Source of the DNA: an uncultured Dehalococcoidia bacterium
GTDB taxonomy: Bacteria; Chloroflexota; Dehalococcoidia; Lucifugimonadales; UBA3495
DNA length: 64,000 nucleotides
Assembly (NCBI GenBank): GCA_958296385.1
Contig: OY282494.1
Coordinates: forward strand, 603,416 to 667,415
Direction of reading: 5' to 3'
Part shown: positions 44,534 through 51,977 of the stretch, piece after piece
How positions within the stretch are numbered: position 1 is the stretch's first letter
How the letters are laid out: each line of letters starts with the position of its first letter
Translations under genes and position numbers: made by a program
The notes under the pieces: model-generated
What the model saw: only the letters and a program-made list of their open reading frames with translations
What the model was told of the DNA's origin: nothing
The model's database searches: none

Positions 44534-44556
44534 ACCTGGCAATCTGGAGCAATCAT

Positions 44557-45489
44557 ATGGAAACTACGGTTGAAACGGCAATCTTTCCCGTTGCGCCTTA
44601 TGACTTTGAGTTGACGGCGGGGCAGCCGAATTACTCGCGGGAGCAGGAGTATAAGACCGAGAGTTATGCGGACGGCACTTACCGGCGGCTGCTGGACCTG
44701 GGCGATGCGCCGGCGCTGGCGTCGGTAAGCTCGGCCGGCTCGGTTGACGCGCCCCGGCTGGCGGTGCGGTTGACGGGGGCGGGGCTGGACGAGGCGGCGG
44801 TAAGCAAGGCGAAACGGCAGCTGTCGTGGCTGCTGGGGTGCGATCAGGAATTGCGGCCGTTTTACGATGCTGTTGCCGGTGATGCGGTGCTGTCGGATGT
44901 GGTCAAGCAGTTTTACGGCTACCACAACACCCGCAGCGCGTCGGTGTTTGAGGCGCTGGTGCAGGCGGTGATGGGGCAGCAGATTGCCACCGCCGTAGCA
45001 CGCATCGTCCGCAGCCTGATGGTTCAGCACTACGGGGTGCACGCTACTATTGACGGGCAGGACTGGCACGACTTTCCCCGGCCCGAAAGCCTGGCCGCAG
45101 CATCGGTAGAGGACTTGCGGCAGCTCAAGCTCAGCGTGCGCAAATCGGAGTACATCCAGGGCATCGCGCAAACGGCGCTGGACGCGCCGGAGGGACTGGA
45201 GGAGCTGCACGAGCTATCCGACGATGAGGCGGTGGCCCGGCTGGTGGCGCTGCGGGGGGTGGGCCGGTGGACGGCGCAATGGGCGCTGGTGCGGGCGCTG
45301 GCGCGGGATGACGGGTTTCCGGTGGGCGATTTGGCCCTCCGGCGCACGGTAGCCAGCCTGTACTTTGACGGAGCGGAAATCACCGACGAGCAGTTGCTGG
45401 ATTTCTCCGAGCGGTGGTCGCCGTGGCGGTCGCTGGCGACATCGTATCTGTTTGCCGCCTTGCGAACGGGCCGCATCGCCGGGTCATAG
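44557..45489 (+). CDS. DNA-3-methyladenine glycosylase II (AlkA-like, HhH-GPD)
   Basis: A 310-residue base-excision glycosylase for alkylated purines. The N-terminal 100 residues are an AlkA-type domain. The HhH-GPD core begins at ALVQAVMGQQIATAVARI near residue 134, with the hairpin LRGVGRWTAQWAL near 232 and the catalytic Asp in FPVGDLALRR near 257. No Fe-S cysteines are present, unlike endonuclease III. A good ribosome site (CTGGAG) precedes the ATG. It is the last gene of the amidohydrolase-mug-thpR-alkA cluster and convergent with ffh. Confidence 0.9.
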   Translation: METTVETAIFPVAPYDFELTAGQPNYSREQEYKTESYADGTYRRLLDLGDAPALASVSSAGSVDAPRLAVRLTGAGLDEAAVSKAKRQLSWLLGCDQELRPFYDAVAGDAVLSDVVKQFYGYHNTRSASVFEALVQAVMGQQIATAVARIVRSLMVQHYGVHATIDGQDWHDFPRPESLAAASVEDLRQLKLSVRKSEYIQGIAQTALDAPEGLEELHELSDDEAVARLVALRGVGRWTAQWALVRALARDDGFPVGDLALRRTVASLYFDGAEITDEQLLDFSERWSPWRSLATSYLFAALRTGRIAGS

Positions 45490-45528
45490 GGCCGGCGAAT
45501 CGGGGCCCGGCAAATCGGGGACGCCGGG

Positions 45529-46854
45529 CTAACGGAACATACGCATCAGGCCCTTGGGGTTGTTGGAGAACTGGCGCATCAGCCGCTGGGTCTGCTTGAA
45601 TTGGTTGAGCACGCGGTTGACGTCGGAGGGGTTGGTGCCGCTGCCTAATGCGATGCGGCGGCGGCGGCTGGCCTTGATAATCTCCGGGTTGACGCGCTCG
45701 TGCCGGGTCATTGACCGGATGATGGCCTCGGTTTTGCGCAGCTCGGATTCGTCAAGCTGGCCTTTCATTTTTTTGGTGGCTTGGCCCATTCCGGGTATCA
45801 TTTCCAGCACCGACGACAGGCCGCCCATCTTTTGGACGCCCTGAATCTGGTCGAGAAAGTCCTCCAGCGTAAAGCTGGCGGTACGCATCTTGCGCTCCAG
45901 CTCGCGGGCCTTGTCCTCGTCAACGGCCTCCTGCGCGCGCTCAATCAGGGTCATTACGTCGCCCATGGCCAGGATGCGGGAGGCCATGCGGTCGGGGTGG
46001 AACGCCTCCAGGCCGTCGGGCCGTTCGCCGGTGCCGATGAACTTGATGGGGACGCCGGTGACGCGGGTGATGGAAAGGGCTGCGCCGCCCCGGGCATCGC
46101 CGTCCATTTTGGACAAGGTTAGCCCGTCCAGGCCCACGCGCCGGTGGAATTCCTGAGCGGCGTTCACGGCGTCCTGGCCGGTCATGGCGTCAACTACGAG
46201 CATCACCTGATGGGGCGATACGGCTTTTTTGACGTCCTCCAGCTCGCCCATCAGCTCGTCGTCGATGTGGAGGCGGCCGCCGGTGTCAATGATTACCCAG
46301 GTGAGGGCCAGCTCGGTGGCGCGGCGGACGCCGGCGGCGGCGACGCGGGCGGGGGTGGAGGATTTGGGGTCCTCGGAATAAACGGGGACGTCCAGCTGGC
46401 GGCCCAGGGTTTGCAGCTGGGAGATGGCGGCGGGGCGGCGCAGGTCGGCGGCCACCAGCATTGCGCTGTGGCTTTGGCGGCGCATTTGCAGGGCCAGCTT
46501 GGCGGCGGTGGTGGTTTTGCCGGAACCTTGCAGGCCCACCAGCATCAGCACTGAGGGCAGCTGGCTGGACGGGGTGAGCCGGTGGTCGCCGGCGCTGAGG
46601 ATTTCCGTTAGTTCCTCGTGGACAACCTTGACTACCTGCTGGCCGGGGGAAAGGCTTTCCAGCACGTCGCTGCCCAGAGAACGTTCCTTGACGCTGGCGA
46701 CGAAATCGCGGGCCACGCGGAAGTTCACGTCGGCCTCCAGCAGCGACCGGCGCACCTGCCCCAGGGCGTCGTCAATGTCCTTCTCGGTAAGGCGGCCCTT
46801 GCCTTGCAGCCGGTTGAATATGCCGGTAAGACGGTCGCTCAAATTGTCAAACAT
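45529..46854 (-). CDS. ffh: Signal recognition particle protein Ffh
   Basis: A 441-residue SRP GTPase that binds signal sequences and 4.5S RNA and targets ribosomes to the membrane. The N domain is followed by the G domain with P-loop LQGSGKTTTAAKL near residue 107, LSKMDGDARGG near 245 and GTGERPDGLEAF near 276. The M domain has PGMG and the RNA-binding SGTNPSDVNRVL near 405. The G3 motif reads DTGGR (near residue 190) where DTAGR is nearly universal. The C-terminus ends GLMRMFR. It follows the ABC permease gene by 40 bases on the same strand. Confidence 0.96.
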   Translation of the reverse strand: MFDNLSDRLTGIFNRLQGKGRLTEKDIDDALGQVRRSLLEADVNFRVARDFVASVKERSLGSDVLESLSPGQQVVKVVHEELTEILSAGDHRLTPSSQLPSVLMLVGLQGSGKTTTAAKLALQMRRQSHSAMLVAADLRRPAAISQLQTLGRQLDVPVYSEDPKSSTPARVAAAGVRRATELALTWVIIDTGGRLHIDDELMGELEDVKKAVSPHQVMLVVDAMTGQDAVNAAQEFHRRVGLDGLTLSKMDGDARGGAALSITRVTGVPIKFIGTGERPDGLEAFHPDRMASRILAMGDVMTLIERAQEAVDEDKARELERKMRTASFTLEDFLDQIQGVQKMGGLSSVLEMIPGMGQATKKMKGQLDESELRKTEAIIRSMTRHERVNPEIIKASRRRRIALGSGTNPSDVNRVLNQFKQTQRLMRQFSNNPKGLMRMFR

Positions 46855-46894
46855 AGTGCATCCTGATGAGGGGCGGCGAGTAAGTAAATTGGCG

Positions 46895-47974
46895 TCATTC
46901 CCAGCGGAAAGTGCGGTTGGCGATGATAAAGGCTACGACCAGCCACACGGCCATGCCCAGGAAGTTGGGCCATTGGGCGATGACGGAATCGCCCTGCACC
47001 GTCATGCCCCGGATGGCCTCCACCAGAAAGGTTAGCGGCAGATAATCGGTGACGACTTGCAGGGCGTGGGGCAGCACGTCGCGGGAAAAGAACACGCCGG
47101 AGAGGAACATCATCGGCAGCGACACGATGTTGGCCAGGGGGGCGGCCTGCTGTTCGGAGCGGGACCAGCCGGACACGGCGAATCCCAGGGCCAGAAAGAC
47201 GCCGCCGCCCAATGCGGAGGCCAGCAGCACGGCAAAGAAGTTGCCGGCGAACTCGGCGCCGAACACGAACACCGCAACCGCCGCCAGAATAATCGTTTGC
47301 AGCAGCACGACCAGCAGGCGGGTGAATACCTGGGCAATCAGCAGGGTAGTCGGGTTCAGGGGGGTGGCCAGCAGGCGCCGCAGCACGCCCTCGCGTTTCA
47401 TCGTTACAAAGCTGAACGCCACGCTGAACAGGCCCAGCTGCATTATGGACATACCGATTACGCCGGGCATCAGGAAGTCAATGTAGCCCAGGTTGCGGGC
47501 CTCTACCGGCTGCCGGGCCAGCGTTACCACGCGGGGGGCGCCGGTGATGGCGAAGTTCATTTCGTCAACGGCCGATTGCAGGATGTTCAGGCCCACCTGC
47601 GACTCGCTGGCCCGGCCGGCGTGGTAGAGCGATTGCACGATGGACGGCTGGCCGTCGGCGCCGAAATCCGGGGGCAGGATGATTACCAAATCGCGCTCGC
47701 CGTTGACTAGCGCGGCCCGTTCGGCGGCGGCGTCCCCGTGTTCAATACGCAGGGCCGCAACGCCGGTTAGCCGCTCGATAAAGCCGTCGGATGTTTCGTT
47801 CCGGGCCTGGTCAACGATGCCAACGTCCAGCTTGCCCAACTCGCCAAAGTTGAGCAGGCCGAATATGACCATGATGACCAGCGGCAGAAAGAAAGTCCAG
47901 AACAGGGAGGCCCGGTCCCGGGACCACATCTTGACGGACGACCAGGTTAGATAGATTTCAGGTCTGCGCAGCAA
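46895..47974 (-). CDS. ABC-2 type transporter permease
   Basis: A 359-residue membrane protein. It has one N-terminal span (FWTFFLPLVIMVIFGLLNFG), a soluble extracytoplasmic domain of about 130 residues, then five spans from about residue 167 to 354. This is the layout of ABC-2 exporters of the YhgE/NatB kind. AMP-like substrates, drugs and sodium are known for relatives; the substrate here is unknown. It starts directly after the stop of the ATPase gene with no gap (47975/47974), so the two form one transporter, translated in coupling. The last residues (VWLVVAFIIANRTFRWE) are typical. Confidence 0.88.
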   Translation of the reverse strand: MLRRPEIYLTWSSVKMWSRDRASLFWTFFLPLVIMVIFGLLNFGELGKLDVGIVDQARNETSDGFIERLTGVAALRIEHGDAAAERAALVNGERDLVIILPPDFGADGQPSIVQSLYHAGRASESQVGLNILQSAVDEMNFAITGAPRVVTLARQPVEARNLGYIDFLMPGVIGMSIMQLGLFSVAFSFVTMKREGVLRRLLATPLNPTTLLIAQVFTRLLVVLLQTIILAAVAVFVFGAEFAGNFFAVLLASALGGGVFLALGFAVSGWSRSEQQAAPLANIVSLPMMFLSGVFFSRDVLPHALQVVTDYLPLTFLVEAIRGMTVQGDSVIAQWPNFLGMAVWLVVAFIIANRTFRWE

Positions 47975-48766
47975 CTACATCTCCCGCAGCGAGCGGCCGG
48001 TCAAGTCCAGGAATACGTCCTCAAGGGTAGCGGAACGCACCTGCTGCGTGCGCTGGAAACCGCGTCCGATAAGGTCGTCAATCAGGGCGGCGGGGGAATC
48101 CAGGGCGATGATGCGGCCCTGGTCCATCACGGCCACCCGGTCGCACAGCTCCTCGGCTTCCTCCATATAGTGGGTGGTCAGCATCACGGTGCGGCCCTCG
48201 GCCTTCCAGCGCAGGGCCAGCTCCCACATATGGCGGCGGGCCTGCGGGTCCAGTCCGGTGGTGGGTTCGTCCAGAAAAATGACGGCGGGGTCGTTCACCA
48301 GCGAGGCGGCGATGGCGAAACGCTGTTTCTGGCCGCCGGAAAGGGTGCGGAACGACGACGCTTTGCGATCCAGCAGCTCCACCGCATCCAGCAGGGGTTC
48401 GGGGTCAACGCGGATGCCGTAGATGCTGCCCAGCATCATCAGCAGTTCGGAAAGGCGCAGATGCTCAAAGAAGGCGCTGCTTTGCAGTTGGACGCCGATA
48501 ATCTGCTTGACGGCGCGGGCGTTCTTGCCGACGTCAATGCCGGCCACGGTTGCCGTGCCGCTGTCGGCGGTGCGCATTCCCTCCACGATTTCAACGGTGG
48601 TGGTTTTGCCGGAGCCGTTGGGGCCCAGCAGGGCGAACACCTCGCCCTTGCCCACGCTGAAAGAAACGCCGTCAACGGCCTGAATATCGCCGTAGCGCTT
48701 GCGCAAATCCGCCACCACAATGATGGGGGCGGCGCCGTTATCGGTTTGGCTGGCGGGTAGCGTCAT
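47975..48766 (-). CDS. ABC transporter ATP-binding protein
   Basis: A 263-residue ATPase. Walker A is LLGPNGSGKTTTVEI near residue 47, the signature LSGGQKQRFAIAASLV near 143, Walker B VIFLDEPTTGLDPQ near 162 and the switch histidine in MLTTHYMEE near 198. It powers the adjacent ABC-2 permease. A TGC-TATAAT promoter element lies at 48813-48818 and the gene is the first of the unit. ffh downstream may be read through. Confidence 0.93.
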   Translation of the reverse strand: MTLPASQTDNGAAPIIVVADLRKRYGDIQAVDGVSFSVGKGEVFALLGPNGSGKTTTVEIVEGMRTADSGTATVAGIDVGKNARAVKQIIGVQLQSSAFFEHLRLSELLMMLGSIYGIRVDPEPLLDAVELLDRKASSFRTLSGGQKQRFAIAASLVNDPAVIFLDEPTTGLDPQARRHMWELALRWKAEGRTVMLTTHYMEEAEELCDRVAVMDQGRIIALDSPAALIDDLIGRGFQRTQQVRSATLEDVFLDLTGRSLREM

Positions 48767-48812
48767 AATGGTGTCGTCATAATATGGGGGCGGCCGGTAT
48801 GCACGGTTATTG

Positions 48813-48818
48813 ATTATA
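48813..48818 (-). promoter_or_regulatory. Extended -10 element of the ABC transporter genes
   Basis: TGC-TATAAT on the minus strand, 47 bases before the start at 48766. Confidence 0.5.
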
Positions 48819-48931
48819 GCACCGGGGCCCGAACTCGCCGGGCGGCGTTGCCGGAATCCGGCCGGTCAGTGGTAAAATCCGGTTTGGAATATCGGCAAAG
48901 TCGGGATTCAATCGCAACGGGATACTTTACC

Positions 48932-51505
48932 ATGATACCCCTCAAACTGACGGTGCGGAACTTTTTGTGCTACCGGGATAATGTGCCGGCGCTGGACTTG
49001 CGGGGCGTGCATATTGCGTGCCTGTGCGGGGACAACGGGCATGGCAAGTCGGCGCTGCTGGACGCTATTACCTGGTGCCTGTGGGGGCAGGCGCGCACCG
49101 GCGGGCGCAACTACGACGCGCTGATTACGCACGGCGAAAGCGAGTGCCGGGTGGAGCTGGACTTTCAGGCGCGGGGGCAGGAATACCGGGTGATGCGCCG
49201 CCGCCGCCGCTCCGGGCGGGGCCAGAGCCAGGCCGACGTGTTCGTGCTGGACGACGCCGACAACCCGCGCCCGATTACCGGCAACACCCTGAACGAAACC
49301 AACGCCAAAATCCAGCAAATCGTGGGGATGAACTACGAGACCTTTGTCAACGCATCCTTTCTGGCGCAAGGCCGTTCCGACGAGTTTATGCGGAAATCGC
49401 CGGGTGAACGCAAGGATGCGCTGTCGGGGATTCTGGGGCTTGAGCTGTACGACCGGCTGCAAGCGGCGGCCCGCGAGGAGAGGGATCGGCACCGGGTGGA
49501 GGTGGAGCAGACCGGCCAACTGCTGGAACGCACCAAAGAGGCGTTGGACGCGCTGCCGGACCCGTCCGACGAGCTGGCGCAAATCGGCGTCCGGGTAACG
49601 GAACTGGCCGGGGAACTGGAGGCCAAAGCCGCCGGCGCCGAACGGACGCGGGCCGAAGTGGAACGGCTGCGCGGGCTGCAAGCGCAGCTTGAATCAGCCG
49701 CCGCCGCAATATCAGTTCTGCAAACCGACATCCGCCAGGCTGATGCTGACGCAGCGGCTGCGGAGGGGCGCATCGCGGCGATGGAAGCGGTGATTGCGCG
49801 TGCCGACGAAATCGGCAAGGGCATCGCCGAGTTGAACGCGGCCCGGCAAACTTTGCGTCAAATGGAGGACGGGCGGGTTCAGTACGAACGGCTCACCGAC
49901 GAAATGGCCCATCTGCAACAAACGGTGGCACAAGTCGAGGCGTGGATGCAGGCCGATTGCAACGCCCTGGCCCGCCGGATTAGCGACGAAGTGGAACCGC
50001 TGGCCGGCCGGCGGGACGCCGTGAGCGCCCGGCTCAATGAAGTCAGGCAGCAGGAATCAGCGCTCGCAGCGGAAAAGGCGGCGATCGACGCTCAAAGCGC
50101 GCGTATCACGGAGCTGCGGCAAGAGTCGGCGGCAACGGACGCGCGGCTGGCGCAGTGCGTAGAGGAGGGGAAAACGCTGCGGGCCCGGCAGAACGACATC
50201 GCGGCGGCCGATGCCGTCTGCCCGCTGTGCGGCACGCCGCTGGCCGACGACGCCTGCGCCAACATCGTTGACTACTATCAAGCCCGGCTAAACGAGATGC
50301 TGCAAACGCACGGCGAATTGACGGCGGCCAAAAAGGCACTGGATGCGGAAATCGCCGACTTGTCGGCAGATAACCAGCGGCGCAGCGGGGCGTTGGCGCG
50401 CCAGCAGCGGGAGCAGCAGCGGGGGCAGGGCCAGCTGGAGGACGAGTACGGGCGTTGCGCGCAAGCGCAGGAATTGCTGAAAACCTTAAACCCCGAGCTG
50501 GCCGAAGCCCAACGGCAATTGTCGGAGGGCGATTTTGCCCCGGAGGAAAGGGGCGCGCTGGCCGTCGCTGCGGCGGAGTTGGCCGAGCTGGGCTACGACA
50601 GCGGCGCCCGCCAGCAGGCGTTTGACCGCACGCAAGCCTTGCAGGGGTGGGAAACGGCGCAGGCTGAGCTGAACGGGGCGATGGCGGCGCTGCCCAACGA
50701 GCAGTCTGCGTGGCAGCGCGTCACCAGCCAGGCGCAACGCTGGCGGGCGGAGTTGCAGGATGCTGAGGAGCGGCTGGCGGCGAATCAGGCGGCGGTGGTC
50801 AATCTGCCGGAATTGGAACGGCAGATTGTTGCAATGGACCGGGATATTGCCGGCTTGCGCGGGGCAATCGCGGAGGCATCGCAGCGGCAAGGGGCATTGC
50901 TGGCCAGCGTCCAGGCGCGGCAGCAGCACCAGGACGAGATGGCCCGGCTGACGGAGCGGAACGATGCCGCCCAACGGGAGTTTGCGGTGTACTCGGAGCT
51001 GTTCGCCGCCTTTGGGCGCACGGGTATTCCGGCGATGCTGATTGACGCTGCGGTGCCGCGCATTGAAACCGAGGCCAATTTGTTGCTGGCGCGGATGACC
51101 GACGGGCGAATGGCGGTGAATCTGGAAACGCAGCGGGCCAACCAGGCCGGCGGGATGACGGAAACGCTGGATATTCTGGTGAGCGACGAACTGGGGACGC
51201 GCAGCTACGAAGTGTTCAGCGGCGGCGAGGCGTTTCGCATCAACCTGGCGCTGCGGATTGCGCTGTCCAAAGTGCTGTCGCAGCGAATGGGCGTGCCGCT
51301 GCCTACTCTGTTCATTGACGAAGGCTTTGGCACGCAGGACGCCGCCGGCCGGGAGCGCATCGTTGATACGATAGCATCAATTCAGGAGCAGTTTGAGAAA
51401 ATCATCGTCATCACGCATCTGGAGGATTTAAAGAATCTCTTTGACGTGCATATCCAGGTGCAAAAGTTTGACGCCGGCTCGCAATTTGAGCTGGTGACGA
51501 ACTGA
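48932..51505 (+). CDS. sbcC: SbcC/Rad50-type SMC family ATPase
   Basis: An 857-residue protein. It has Walker A GDNGHGKSALLDAI near residue 30, a long coiled coil (about 200-400 and 460-680) and the zinc hook CPLCG near 430. The ABC signature VFSGGEAFRINLALRIALSK is near 762 and Walker B LFIDEGFGTQD near 793. With SbcD it would form a nuclease that processes DNA hairpins and protein-blocked ends. No sbcD gene is in the neighbourhood, which is unusual because the two are often adjacent. The start at 48932 (MIPLKLTVRNF) is preferred over 48848, since the first 28 residues of the longer frame are not family-like. A TTGCCG/TAAAAT promoter with a 19-base spacer is possible at 48848-48878. Confidence 0.93.
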   Translation: MIPLKLTVRNFLCYRDNVPALDLRGVHIACLCGDNGHGKSALLDAITWCLWGQARTGGRNYDALITHGESECRVELDFQARGQEYRVMRRRRRSGRGQSQADVFVLDDADNPRPITGNTLNETNAKIQQIVGMNYETFVNASFLAQGRSDEFMRKSPGERKDALSGILGLELYDRLQAAAREERDRHRVEVEQTGQLLERTKEALDALPDPSDELAQIGVRVTELAGELEAKAAGAERTRAEVERLRGLQAQLESAAAAISVLQTDIRQADADAAAAEGRIAAMEAVIARADEIGKGIAELNAARQTLRQMEDGRVQYERLTDEMAHLQQTVAQVEAWMQADCNALARRISDEVEPLAGRRDAVSARLNEVRQQESALAAEKAAIDAQSARITELRQESAATDARLAQCVEEGKTLRARQNDIAAADAVCPLCGTPLADDACANIVDYYQARLNEMLQTHGELTAAKKALDAEIADLSADNQRRSGALARQQREQQRGQGQLEDEYGRCAQAQELLKTLNPELAEAQRQLSEGDFAPEERGALAVAAAELAELGYDSGARQQAFDRTQALQGWETAQAELNGAMAALPNEQSAWQRVTSQAQRWRAELQDAEERLAANQAAVVNLPELERQIVAMDRDIAGLRGAIAEASQRQGALLASVQARQQHQDEMARLTERNDAAQREFAVYSELFAAFGRTGIPAMLIDAAVPRIETEANLLLARMTDGRMAVNLETQRANQAGGMTETLDILVSDELGTRSYEVFSGGEAFRINLALRIALSKVLSQRMGVPLPTLFIDEGFGTQDAAGRERIVDTIASIQEQFEKIIVITHLEDLKNLFDVHIQVQKFDAGSQFELVTN

Positions 51506-51544
51506 CTAATCGCCGCAACTTATCGCCCCCTAATGGAGGATGCA

Positions 51545-51964
51545 ATGCTTACCGACGCACAACGGGAGTTTCTCAGCCGCAATCACAACGGAGCCTTGAC
51601 TACTTTCCGGCGCAGCGGGGCGGCTCAGATGAGCGTGGTTACCTGCGGGCTGTTTGGCGACGGGGTGGCGTTCACGACTACCGCCGACCGGGCCAAGCTG
51701 GTCAATTTGCGCCGCAATGCGGGCTGCACCATACTGGTCGGCTCTGACGACTGGCGCAACTTTCTGGTGCTGGAAGGACAGGCCCGGCTGGTGTCGGTGG
51801 ACAACGCAGCGGCGGACGAGTACCGGGATACGCTGCGCGAGGTTTATCGTACCGCCGCCGGCCGGGAGCATCCGGACTGGCCGGAGTACGACCAGGCCAT
51901 GCGCGACGACCGCCGCATTGCAGTCGTCGTTACGCCCGCACACGTGTACGGGCGCAGCGACTAG
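51545..51964 (+). CDS. Pyridoxamine 5'-phosphate oxidase-like (flavin or F420-dependent) protein
   Basis: A 139-residue split-barrel protein. The pattern FLSRNHNGALTTFRRSGAAQMSVVTCGLFGDGVAFTTTADRAKLVNLRRNAGCTILV is typical of the PPOX class, which includes many F420-dependent reductases. The later VLEGQARLVSVDN segment and IAVVVTPAHVYGR end fit as well. The start at 51545 is set by GGAGG (51537-51541). The gene is convergent with the molybdenum hydroxylase operon, with a 13-base gap. The cofactor (FMN or F420) and substrate remain open; two LLM-family proteins in the window could use F420 as well. Confidence 0.82.
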   Translation: MLTDAQREFLSRNHNGALTTFRRSGAAQMSVVTCGLFGDGVAFTTTADRAKLVNLRRNAGCTILVGSDDWRNFLVLEGQARLVSVDNAAADEYRDTLREVYRTAAGREHPDWPEYDQAMRDDRRIAVVVTPAHVYGRSD

Positions 51965-51977
51965 TTAAGCAGGCCGG

